Assembly: GCA_001899855.1 (NCBI GenBank)
Contig: MKWR01000029.1
Coordinates: 141,212 to 205,211 of the forward strand
From: Lysobacterales bacterium 63-13
GTDB taxonomy: Bacteria; Pseudomonadota; Gammaproteobacteria; Xanthomonadales; Rhodanobacteraceae
Reading direction: 5' to 3'
Length of the DNA stretch: 64,000 nucleotides
Shown here: one piece after another, positions 7,353 to 15,210 of the stretch
How positions within the stretch are numbered: the stretch's first letter is position 1
How the letters are laid out: every line of letters starts with the position of its first letter
Made by a program: the position numbers and the translations under genes
Notes under the pieces: model-generated
Told to the model about the DNA's origin: nothing
The model's input: the letters and a program-made list of their open reading frames with translations, nothing else
The model's database searches: none

Positions 7353-10313
7353 TCAGAGTGCATCGAAATTGAGGATCGCATTGGTCACCAGCGGATAACT
7401 GCCGACGGTTGCCGCGCGCCACATGGGATTGATCGCGAACAACAGCACGTGACCCTTGCCAAGCCGCGCATCGACGACTGCGGCATGCTTGGCCAGGCTG
7501 CCGCCATTGTCGAGCAGGCCCGAGACCAGCAGATCGTCGCTGTCGGCAAAACGCAGCAGGGCGCGCGGACGCTGATCCTGCGGCAGCAGGAAGGGATTGT
7601 TGCGCGCCTGTTCGGCATTCAGCGGCAAGGCCTGCCAGGGCTTGACCGAGGGCAGCTCGGGCGGCTCCGCATAGCCGGCGCCTTGCGGCAGATCAATGTC
7701 GTCGGCACCACCACGTCCGGTCGGACGCTTGTGGTCGTCGGCGCTGACAATGCGACTATCGCCACGGATCTGGTTGCTGACCTTGAAGGCCATGCCGCTT
7801 TCGCTGTAGACCGTGAACGGCTTGTCGTAGCCCCAGGTCACCGGACTCGCACTCTCCGTGGTCTGCGCGCGCACCAGCGTGCCGGTGACGCGCAGGTTGC
7901 CGGGCTTGGCCACGCTGACGCCGGGAGCAAGCCCGCTGTCGATGGCGAATTCCGCCGTGTCCATCGAGGTGATCAGCAGGCCGCCATCGCGGACGAAGCG
8001 CTTGAGGTGATCGACGCCGCTGCCGCCAAGGCCGGGGCGGATGTCATCGGTGCTGTCGATGCGACCGAGGTTGGGCGTCAGTGCGCTCTTTTTCCACGGC
8101 ATCGCATTGCCGTGCATCGGCAGGCCATCGATGATCAGGCGCGAATCGCCATAGCCGATCGGGCCGAACAGGATCACGTCGTAACGCTTGCGCAGGTCGT
8201 CGTTGCGCGCGACATCCTGGGTGCTGATGTAGCTGAAGGGGATGCCGAGATCGTCCAGCGCCATGCGCCACCAACCTTCGGTCTGCGTGTTGAGCCAGGT
8301 GTGCATGATCGCCACGCGCGGCATGCCGAGCTTGCGCGTCGCCACCTTTGGCAGGCTGTCGCTGTGCAGGACATCAAGGCCAAGCCGGGCGGCGTTGTTG
8401 TCGAAGGCGGCGTCGGCGCGGCGTACGATCAGTGAACCGGCGGCGAAATCGCGCTCGCCAATCCTGAAGGACTCGCCGGCAATCTCGATGGTCGTGCCTT
8501 TCGCGGCGAAGCGCAGCGAAGCCAGTTCGGGCGCGGCCGGATTGGCGATGACGCGGATCGCGCCATGGCCCTCGGCGACCTTGCCCGGCAACGGCCAGGT
8601 CACGGCCTGCATCGGTGCCTTGAGCAGGGCGGCATCGGTCACGCGCATGAGATCGATGCCAAACTGGTCGCCAAGCGACCAGCCGGTATCGTCATACGGA
8701 TGCTTCTGCGGATCGTCCGGCGACCAGTACTGGCGATCGAGGAGGACATCGGCAATGCGTGAATACGGCTGGTCCATGCGCACCACATAACTGCCGGCCG
8801 GGAAAGTGCGCGTGCTCGGCGCGTCATCGGTCTTGGCCTCCTTGTCGTCGCCGGATGCAGCGCTTTTCTTCTTCGCCGGTAGCTGGATGGTCAGGGCCGC
8901 GTCGAGGCGCTGCACCTCGACCTTCTGCCGCTGCAGGACCTGCAGCAACTTGCGTTGCGCACTGCTGCGCGGATCATCCGCGGCCAGCACGTAGCCGGCC
9001 GGCCCGGAATCGGTCGCCTTGGTCACCGAGCGTTTCGATTTCAACCAGAAATTGCGCAGGAAGGCCTGGCTGTTGCCGGCGAAATAATCCAGTGCGGTGA
9101 GCATGCCGCTTTGTGAATAATTGTTGTTGTTGCGTTGCGACCACAGCACTTTCGCGCGCGGCGGGTTCGGGCGGAACCAGGTGCGCTCGTACTCGTCCGG
9201 ATCGAGGATGCGCTCCTCGGTGTCGGCACCGTCATTGCCGAAGGTTTCATAGAGCCGGCTGATGCCGTTGTGGGTGGCGGCGATGAACATCAGGTAGCCG
9301 GGGCTCCAGGTGTCGAAATCGCCATGCGTGAACACGCCGGGCAGGCCGAGCCGGGTCAGCGTATCGACATTGTTCCAGCCCAGTTGCTGCCACTCGCCGA
9401 CCAGCAAGGGATCGATCCAGGCATTGTACGGGCCGGCGCCGACCGTGTTGTCGTAGAGGAAGGGCACCGATTCGTGCATGTCGTGCAGCACCTGGGCATG
9501 CCAGCCGGTATAGGTGTCGATGACATTTCGGGTCAGTGCCAGCGAGGCAAGCATGGCATCGCGGTTGTTGTCGTGGGCGACGTAATGGCCCCAGTACAGC
9601 AGCGGCGGGTATTTCTGGTCGGGATGCGCGCGATGCCAGTTGTAGACATCGACCTTGCGCTCCCAGCCATCGGTTTCGACCACCGGCGTGATCAGGGTGA
9701 TCACCTTCGAGCGGATCGCGCGGATGTACGGCGCCTCGTCGACGGTCAGGCGATAGGCAAGTTCCATCAACGAGGTCGGCGTGCCGGTTTCGTTCGAGTG
9801 GATCGTCCCGGTGATGTAGTAGACAGGCACCGATTGCTCGATCAACTTCGCCGCGCGTTCGTCATCGAGGCCGATCCTGCGCGGATCGGCAAGCTGCGCC
9901 AGCCGCTCGCGATTGCCCTCGAGATCTGCGAGCAGGCTCTCATCGGCGATGGCCACGGCCAGCATCTCGCGGCCTTCCTCGGACGTGCCGATGCTGAACA
10001 CCTTGACCCGCGGGCTGCGCGCGGCGAGCGTGCGGAAATAATCGTGCACCGTCTGCAATCGCGGCAGCATGTTCGGCGCACCGGAAACATCGCCCAGCGC
10101 CTTGGCCGGCGACGGCACCGTGTCCGAGGCCGGCAGGTAGTCGGTCAACTGCGTATTGAACGCGGGATCGGTCGTGTATTTGGCAATCTGCTCGCCATAC
10201 CAGGCATCCACCTTTTGCCCGGGATCCGCCGCGAAATGCGCCTCCAGCGGCGAGGCGGCATGGACATGGGTCGCGCAAAGCAGCACGACAAGCGAAACAA
10301 GAATGCGTTGCAT
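7353..10313 (-). CDS. Large secreted M14-family zinc carboxypeptidase
   Basis: The ATG at 10313 was chosen over the longer frame because it is preceded by a GGGGA ribosome site and begins a clear signal peptide (MQRILVSLVVLLCATHVHA, then ASPLEAHF). The 986-residue product has an M14 metallopeptidase domain in its first third: the zinc motif HSNE (His172, Glu175) in TGTIHSNETG, then HYVAHDNNRDA. The C-terminal two thirds include segments resembling class I amidotransferase/ThuA-like folds (for instance LGMPRVAIMHTW and GGLLITSMDTAEFA). It probably degrades peptides in the periplasm or outside the cell. Homologues of about 900-1000 residues are common in Xanthomonadales. It is transcribed alone, divergent from ubiH. 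Confidence 0.88.
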   Translation of the reverse strand: MQRILVSLVVLLCATHVHAASPLEAHFAADPGQKVDAWYGEQIAKYTTDPAFNTQLTDYLPASDTVPSPAKALGDVSGAPNMLPRLQTVHDYFRTLAARSPRVKVFSIGTSEEGREMLAVAIADESLLADLEGNRERLAQLADPRRIGLDDERAAKLIEQSVPVYYITGTIHSNETGTPTSLMELAYRLTVDEAPYIRAIRSKVITLITPVVETDGWERKVDVYNWHRAHPDQKYPPLLYWGHYVAHDNNRDAMLASLALTRNVIDTYTGWHAQVLHDMHESVPFLYDNTVGAGPYNAWIDPLLVGEWQQLGWNNVDTLTRLGLPGVFTHGDFDTWSPGYLMFIAATHNGISRLYETFGNDGADTEERILDPDEYERTWFRPNPPRAKVLWSQRNNNNYSQSGMLTALDYFAGNSQAFLRNFWLKSKRSVTKATDSGPAGYVLAADDPRSSAQRKLLQVLQRQKVEVQRLDAALTIQLPAKKKSAASGDDKEAKTDDAPSTRTFPAGSYVVRMDQPYSRIADVLLDRQYWSPDDPQKHPYDDTGWSLGDQFGIDLMRVTDAALLKAPMQAVTWPLPGKVAEGHGAIRVIANPAAPELASLRFAAKGTTIEIAGESFRIGERDFAAGSLIVRRADAAFDNNAARLGLDVLHSDSLPKVATRKLGMPRVAIMHTWLNTQTEGWWRMALDDLGIPFSYISTQDVARNDDLRKRYDVILFGPIGYGDSRLIIDGLPMHGNAMPWKKSALTPNLGRIDSTDDIRPGLGGSGVDHLKRFVRDGGLLITSMDTAEFAIDSGLAPGVSVAKPGNLRVTGTLVRAQTTESASPVTWGYDKPFTVYSESGMAFKVSNQIRGDSRIVSADDHKRPTGRGGADDIDLPQGAGYAEPPELPSVKPWQALPLNAEQARNNPFLLPQDQRPRALLRFADSDDLLVSGLLDNGGSLAKHAAVVDARLGKGHVLLFAINPMWRAATVGSYPLVTNAILNFDAL

Positions 10314-10452
10314 GGACTTCCCCGGTTGAGTCTTCAGGCACGAATGCTTCGGCATTCTGCCAGACCCGCATGGCCGCAAAGGAGTGGCATCAGTCATCCA
10401 CCTGGCTAGCCTCGACTTCATGATCTGCCGGGCCAGCGCTTATCATGGGCGC

Positions 10453-11673
10453 ATGAACGAGATGCACGACATTGCCATCGTCGGTGGCGGGCTGGTGGGT
10501 TCTAGCCTGGCGATTGCGCTGGAGGGTTGCGGGTTCCGCGTGGCCTTGATCGAGGCGGCGCTGCCGCATGTTTCCGCGCAGCCGAGTTATGACGAACGCA
10601 ATCTCGCCCTGGCCCGCGCCAGCATCAATGCGCTGGAGTCGCTGGGCGTCTGGGCTCATTTCGCCACGCCGCCTGCGGCCATCGAACGGATCCAGATCAG
10701 CCGGCGCGGCGATTTCGGTACGGTGAAACTGGATGCGGCCAAGCTCGGCTTGCCCGCGTTCGGCGCGGTGGTGCCGGCCCGCGAGCTTGGCAATGCCTTG
10801 CTGCATCGACTGGATGAATGCGCAACCCTCGAGCGCATCGCGCCGGCGCAACTCGTCGGCATCGAGTGGCAGGCGGATCGCATCGAGCTGGGCTTGCGCG
10901 CTGGCGATGGCGGTGGCGAACGGCGGTTGTCGACGCGCCTGCTGGTGGGTGCCGATGGCACCGCATCGTTCGTGCGCGAGAGCGCGGGCATCGGCGTGCA
11001 ACGCACGGATTATGCGCAAAGTGCATTCGTGACCACGCTGACCACGCAACATGCGCTCGATGGCACGGCCTATGAGCGCTTCACCGATTCCGGACCGGTG
11101 GCCTTGCTGCCGATGGCGGGGAATCGGGCCGGACTGGTCCTGACCGTTGCCGCCGAGGATGCCGAGCGCGTGGCGGCGCTCGATGATGCGGGCTTCCTCG
11201 CCCTGGTCCACGAGCGTTTCGGTTTTCGCCTCGGGCGCTTCAGCCGACCCGGCAAACGCAAGCCGTATCCGCTCGCGCGCCTGCTTGCCGAGCGCCTGAC
11301 TGCGCCGCGCACCGTGCTCGTCGGCAATGCCGCGCAGACCGTGCATCCGCTGGGTGCGCAAGGCTTCAACCTTGGCCTGCGCGATGCGCTGAGCCTGTCC
11401 GAACTGCTGCTCGCGGCACGGCGCGACGATGCCGACCCGGGCAGTGCCGACCTGCTCGCACGCTATGTTGAGCGGCGCACGCCGGATCGCGCGGCGACGA
11501 CCTCGTTCAGTGACGATCTGGTGCGCTTGATGGGCAACGATTCGCCACCCTTGCGCGTGCTGCGCTCGTTTGCTTTCAGCGCGCTGGATCGCCTGGCTCC
11601 GCTCAAGCGTCGCGTCGCGCTGCGCGGCATGGGTTTTCGCGGTGATGTCTCGCAACGAGGCTTGAGTCGATGA
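10453..11673 (+). CDS. ubiH: 2-octaprenyl-6-methoxyphenol hydroxylase UbiH
   Basis: This flavin monooxygenase acts in the late steps of aerobic ubiquinone synthesis. The 406-residue protein opens with the FAD/NAD dinucleotide fold IAIVGGGLVGSS and has the second FAD motif GADGTAS. It then has VGNAAQTVHPLGAQGFNLGLRDA, whose GNAAQT variant is characteristic of UbiH as opposed to GDAAHT in UbiI/UbiF. The ATG at 10453 is preferred because the upstream extension lacks conserved features. Its stop overlaps the start of the next hydroxylase gene (ATGA), giving a two-gene ubi operon. The gene is divergent from the M14 peptidase gene, separated by 139 nt. Confidence 0.92.
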   Translation: MNEMHDIAIVGGGLVGSSLAIALEGCGFRVALIEAALPHVSAQPSYDERNLALARASINALESLGVWAHFATPPAAIERIQISRRGDFGTVKLDAAKLGLPAFGAVVPARELGNALLHRLDECATLERIAPAQLVGIEWQADRIELGLRAGDGGGERRLSTRLLVGADGTASFVRESAGIGVQRTDYAQSAFVTTLTTQHALDGTAYERFTDSGPVALLPMAGNRAGLVLTVAAEDAERVAALDDAGFLALVHERFGFRLGRFSRPGKRKPYPLARLLAERLTAPRTVLVGNAAQTVHPLGAQGFNLGLRDALSLSELLLAARRDDADPGSADLLARYVERRTPDRAATTSFSDDLVRLMGNDSPPLRVLRSFAFSALDRLAPLKRRVALRGMGFRGDVSQRGLSR

Positions 11674-12869
11674 ACCGTCGCGGCGAACTGGATGTGATCG
11701 TGGTCGGTGCCGGCATCGCCGGATCGGCCATGGCCCTGGCCCTCGTCCGCGATGGCCTGGATGTCGCCCTGATCGAGGTGCGGCCGCCACCGGCATGGAA
11801 GGTCGAGGACGAAGTCGATGCGCGCGTGGTCGCCCTCGCCGCCGACGCCGTGGCCTTGTTCGAGGATCTGGGTGTCTGGGCCGACGTGCTCGCGGCGCGT
11901 GCCAGCCCGTATCGGCGCATGCGTGTGTGGGATGCGCTGGCACCCGGTCAGCTTGAGTTTGATTCGGCTGATCGCGGCGAAGCGGCGCTGGGCTGGATTG
12001 TCGAAAATCGCCTGCTCCAGCATGTCCTGTGGCGCGCCTTGTGCAAGGCCGTCGATGACGGCAAGTCGCTGCGCCTGCTGTGTCCGGCAGAAGTCAGCAC
12101 GGTCGAGAACGAGGCTGATGGCGTCGTCGTCGGCTTGGCCGATGGCGCGCGCCTGCGTTCGCGCCTGCTGGTTGCGGCGGATGGTGCGAACTCGCCGATC
12201 CGCCAACAGCTTGGCATCGGCACGCGCGATCGCGATTACCGCCAGCGCGCCATCGTCGCCCATGTCGGCACCGAGCGGGCGCACGAGGCGACCGCCTGGC
12301 AACGCTTCCAGCCCGGCGGGCCGCTGGCCTTCCTGCCCTTGGCCGATGGCCGCTGCTCGATCGTCTGGTCGCTGCAGAACGACGAGGCGACGCGGCTGCT
12401 GGCGCTCGATGATGCGGCCTTTTGCAGCGAGCTCGGCTGCGCGCTGGATTTCCGCCTCGGCGCGATCACCACGACCACGCCAAGGCTCGCCTTCCCCTTG
12501 CGCATGCGTCTGGCCGAGCGTTATGTGGCCGGTCGTTGCGTGCTGCTCGGCGACGCCGCGCATGCCGTGCATCCGCTGGCCGGGCAGGGCCTCAATCTCG
12601 GCCTGCGCGACGTGCGCAACCTGCGCGAACAGGTGCAGCGCGCACGTTCACGCAACAGCGATCACGGTGCCGCCCATGTGCTGCGTCCCTACGAGCGCGA
12701 ACGGCGCAGCGAAAATACCCTGGCCGCAAACAGCTTCAGCCTGATCGAAACCAGCTTCGGTGCGGATTCCAGCGTCGTTGCAGGTTTGCGCGGCCTCGCC
12801 CTCGGCGTGGCCAACCGCATCACGCCACTGAAACGCTTGCTGGGTGACGCGGCGGCGGGACGGCTCTGA
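11670..12869 (+). CDS. ubiI: UbiI/UbiF-type FAD-dependent ubiquinone hydroxylase
   Basis: This second FAD-dependent hydroxylase of the UbiH/COQ6 family has 399 residues. It shows the N-terminal dinucleotide fold VIVVGAGIAGSAMALAL, a VAADGANS motif, and LLGDAAHAVHPLAGQGLNLGLRD with the GDAAH form found in UbiI and UbiF. It probably hydroxylates C5 or another ring position of the polyprenylphenol intermediate. The ATG overlaps the ubiH stop by 4 nt. Sequence by eye does not separate UbiI from UbiF or UbiM-type enzymes of broader regiospecificity, so the symbol is provisional. Confidence 0.82.
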   Translation: MNRRGELDVIVVGAGIAGSAMALALVRDGLDVALIEVRPPPAWKVEDEVDARVVALAADAVALFEDLGVWADVLAARASPYRRMRVWDALAPGQLEFDSADRGEAALGWIVENRLLQHVLWRALCKAVDDGKSLRLLCPAEVSTVENEADGVVVGLADGARLRSRLLVAADGANSPIRQQLGIGTRDRDYRQRAIVAHVGTERAHEATAWQRFQPGGPLAFLPLADGRCSIVWSLQNDEATRLLALDDAAFCSELGCALDFRLGAITTTTPRLAFPLRMRLAERYVAGRCVLLGDAAHAVHPLAGQGLNLGLRDVRNLREQVQRARSRNSDHGAAHVLRPYERERRSENTLAANSFSLIETSFGADSSVVAGLRGLALGVANRITPLKRLLGDAAAGRL

Positions 12870-13041
12870 GCGGATCGATGGCGTAGCCATGCAGGCCAGG
12901 CAATCCTGCGGGTCGTCCCGGTGCGGTGACGATCCCCGGATATCCGGACCATGGTGATTGCCGCACGCGCTGCCCTCGCGTTTGGTTGTGATTCGGGGTC
13001 GGGCGGGTCTACTTGGCGTTCCCGCCAACGAGGATGCCGCC

Positions 13042-13338
13042 ATGCCTGAATTGCATGTTCGATTGACCGCTGACGATGACGTCACCGGTGCCGTGATCAA
13101 TCTGATCGGTTCGCTCGAGGGCATTGAATCGGTGGAGGAAATTGCCGACCTGATGCCGCACATGGATGACCCGGATTCCAGTTCGGCGGGTTTGTCGGAT
13201 GACATCGGTCCGGGTACCCACTTGATCCGCATCGAGGGCGGCAATGACCTCGCCATCAGGCGCGGCCTGGATGTCGCCGAAGCATTCGCCCGCGATCAGG
13301 AAGCAGCGCTTGAAGTGGTCGACAACGACGAGTTCTGA
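13042..13338 (+). CDS. Small acidic protein of unknown function
   Basis: I do not recognise this 98-residue protein. It begins with a beta-strand-like segment (MPELHVRLTADDDVTG), has an acidic middle (ESVEEIADLMPHMDDPD), and a predicted alpha-helical C-terminal half ending in EVVDNDEF. There is no signal peptide, membrane segment or cysteine. The ATG at 13042 has a GAGG ribosome site about 9 nt upstream and is preferred over the upstream in-frame start. It stands alone, 172 nt after the ubi operon, and is followed by a strong hairpin shared with the convergent H1-like gene. Codon use resembles its neighbours. Confidence 0.75.
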   Translation: MPELHVRLTADDDVTGAVINLIGSLEGIESVEEIADLMPHMDDPDSSSAGLSDDIGPGTHLIRIEGGNDLAIRRGLDVAEAFARDQEAALEVVDNDEF

Positions 13339-13360
13339 GGCGGCGGCGGTCGACAGGGGA

Positions 13361-13391
13361 AGATCGCGCGGCTGATCGGGACGCGCGATCT
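13361..13391. terminator. Bidirectional terminator-like hairpin
   Basis: The perfect 10-bp stem AGATCGCGCG / CGCGCGATCT encloses an 11-nt loop, 22 nt after the stop of the acidic protein and 23 nt before the end of the convergent H1-like gene. T residues after the second arm (and A residues before the first) are few, so it is a modest terminator serving either direction. Confidence 0.6.
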
Positions 13392-13413
13392 TTGCCAGCT
13401 TCGCCGAGCGAGC

Positions 13414-14187
13414 TCAGCTCTGCCCGCGCTTGCCCTGGTTGCCGCGTCCGTGCATGCCGGCAACGCCAAGATTGGATTGCGGGTCAACCGGCAGGCTGGC
13501 CAGATCGTGGGCATCGTGGCGCGTGGCGCCGGCGCCATCGACATGGCCGGCATGCGCGTTGGCCGCGGGCCAACTGGGTCCCTGCCGCACGCGTTCGTTC
13601 TTGGCTTCAAGCAGTGCGCGCATCTGTTCCGCAGCCTGCTCCGGGGTAAAGGTCTTCGTGCGTGAGCGCGGTGGCTTGCCGGCCGCCGGATTCCTGCCTG
13701 CGCTGACTGGAGCTGGCTTGCTCACGGACTTCTTCGTGGTGACGCGTGCCGTGCGCGGCGACGTGGCTTTGCTGATCTTCCGGCTCGCGGATTTCTTCGT
13801 CGCCAGGGACTTCTTCGCTGCCGGCTTGCGTGCAGGCGTCTTGCGTGCCGTTTTCTTGCTTGCGGCGGCGGTTTTCGCGATGACCTTCCTTGCCGTTGTT
13901 TTCTTCACGGGCGACTTTTTCGCGGTGGTCTTGGCCGGTGTCGGTGCTTTCACGCTTTTCTTCACGGTCGCTTTCTTCGCAGTCGCCTTCTTCGCCACCG
14001 GCTTTTTCGCTGCGGCCCTGCGTGGGCTGGTCTTGCTGCCGGTCGTGGATTTCCCTGTCGCGGATTTGCTCGCCGGCTTCGCACGTGCAGTCTTAGCAGC
14101 GATCGATTTCTTGCGGCTTGCCGTCTTTGTCGCGGTCTCTTTCTTTGCGCTGCGAGTCGTCTTCTTGCTGGTCGTCTTCGTCGCCAT
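13414..14187 (-). CDS. Lysine/alanine-rich histone H1-like (AlgP-type) nucleoid protein
   Basis: The 257-residue protein is dominated from residue 2 to about 190 by Lys/Ala/Thr/Pro repeats of the KKxxAKK and AKKPxAKK type. This resembles eukaryotic H1 tails and bacterial AlgP, Hc1/Hc2 or HupN-like DNA-binding proteins. A short conserved-looking segment follows (TFTPEQAAEQMRALLEAKNERV), which is predicted helical, and then a Gly/His-rich tail. The start at 14187 has GAGGAGA 6-8 nt upstream. It probably compacts or bridges DNA, perhaps modulating transcription. Repeats of this sort vary in number between strains. The low-complexity composition produces a long mirror frame on the other strand, which I do not regard as real. 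Confidence 0.8.
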   Translation of the reverse strand: MATKTTSKKTTRSAKKETATKTASRKKSIAAKTARAKPASKSATGKSTTGSKTSPRRAAAKKPVAKKATAKKATVKKSVKAPTPAKTTAKKSPVKKTTARKVIAKTAAASKKTARKTPARKPAAKKSLATKKSASRKISKATSPRTARVTTKKSVSKPAPVSAGRNPAAGKPPRSRTKTFTPEQAAEQMRALLEAKNERVRQGPSWPAANAHAGHVDGAGATRHDAHDLASLPVDPQSNLGVAGMHGRGNQGKRGQS

Positions 14188-14337
14188 GAGATCTCCTCGG
14201 AAGGGATGAGCAGGCTCTCCGCAGTGGGGGCCGTGCCGGTACGCACGGCAGCCGGATCGCGCGCTGGCATGCGTGGCGGCCAGTGATGACACGAAGGCGC
14301 TGGATAGGCGCTGAATGCGCGCCGCGAATTCGCAAGG

Positions 14338-14670
14338 TCAGCGTTGCCCGGGAAGATGGGGAACGACGCGTGCGCGCAACAGTTCGATAAGGTCGGGGTC
14401 CATGTATTCGTAGTCATCGGCAATGCCGAGACAGATCAGGTTCGTGTCACGCAGATGGGCGCGGAACTTCGACAAGACCTTGCGCCGATGCATGGGCTCC
14501 ATGACGAAGACGAGATCGGCCCATTCGAGCAGTTCGGCCGACAACGGCGTATCGGCTCCGCGATTGATTCCGGCAGACGCCGTGAGCAGGCCGGGCCAAC
14601 TCGCGAAAACGTGCTCGGCTGTCGGGCTGCGCAGGCGGTTCCGGCTGCAGATGAAAAGCAGGTTGGTCAC
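14338..14670 (-). CDS. Small low-molecular-weight protein-tyrosine-phosphatase-like protein
   Basis: The 110-residue protein begins MTNLLFICSRNRLRSPTAE, carrying a C-x5-R-S loop (CSRNRLRS, Cys8) at the N-terminal position where low-molecular-weight tyrosine phosphatases and arsenate reductases keep their catalytic loop. It then has WADLVFVMEPMHRRKV, matching the conserved DLVxVME segment. It is shorter than classical enzymes (about 150 residues). This compact subfamily is usually annotated as phosphotyrosine-protein-phosphatase-like, with no defined substrate. The Asp general acid may be in DDYEYMDPDL. It ends the cluster after the DUF985 gene, 30 nt away on the same strand. Confidence 0.82.
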   Translation of the reverse strand: MTNLLFICSRNRLRSPTAEHVFASWPGLLTASAGINRGADTPLSAELLEWADLVFVMEPMHRRKVLSKFRAHLRDTNLICLGIADDYEYMDPDLIELLRARVVPHLPGQR

Positions 14671-14700
14671 TGTCGCCTGTCGAGTGATCGGCCTGGATCG

Positions 14701-15186
14701 TCAAGCCAAGGCAAGCAATTCAGGATCCGCTTCGCGCAGCATGTCGATCACGGTGGCTTCGTCGCCCAGCGTGCTGAAGCCGCGCCACTCGTATCCTGGG
14801 GCGACGGTGCAGCCGACCAGGGCGTAGCTGCCGAGCGGGCGCGCGGCCTGCCAGCAACCGGCAGGGACGACAAAGACCGGCGCGGAATCGTGGCTGACCG
14901 GGCCAAGCCGATGCCGGGTCAATTGCCGCTCGCGTGGATCGAATCGAAGCATCTCGATCGGCTCGCCTTCGTACCAGTGCCAGATCTCGTCGGCATCGAT
15001 GCGATGCCATTGGCTGACTTCGCCGGCGCAGAGCAGGTAGTAGATCGACGTTGCCATCGGTCGCTGGCGCTGCTCGTCGCCAAAGGCAACGCTGCTGGTC
15101 GATTCGTAGATGCGCCGGTAGTGGCCGCCTTCGACATGAGGTTCGAGGGCAAGCAGGCGCTTGAGGTGTTCTGCACGTTCATTCAT
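14701..15186 (-). CDS. DUF985 (cupin_5) family protein
   Basis: The 161-residue protein is a single cupin of the DUF985 family. The order LEPHVEGGHYRRIYES, then SIYYLLCAGEVSQWHRIDADEIWHWYEGEP, then VVPAGCWQAARPLGSYALVGCTVAPGYEW and a terminal FSTLGD is characteristic. The two small beta-barrel motifs include possible metal-binding His and Glu residues (HRIDADEIWH). Biochemical function is not established for most members. It is cytoplasmic, without a signal peptide. It lies 24 nt downstream of tamB on the same strand and may be a trailing gene of that operon. Confidence 0.87.
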   Translation of the reverse strand: MNERAEHLKRLLALEPHVEGGHYRRIYESTSSVAFGDEQRQRPMATSIYYLLCAGEVSQWHRIDADEIWHWYEGEPIEMLRFDPRERQLTRHRLGPVSHDSAPVFVVPAGCWQAARPLGSYALVGCTVAPGYEWRGFSTLGDEATVIDMLREADPELLALA

Positions 15187-15210
15187 GCCGACATGATAGT
15201 TGGAACGCGG

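Noticed and set aside
6066-8435. 789-codon open frame on the plus strand
   Set aside because: It spans the reverse of the BtuM-like, phosphatase and M14 peptidase genes, all of which have convincing motifs on the other strand.
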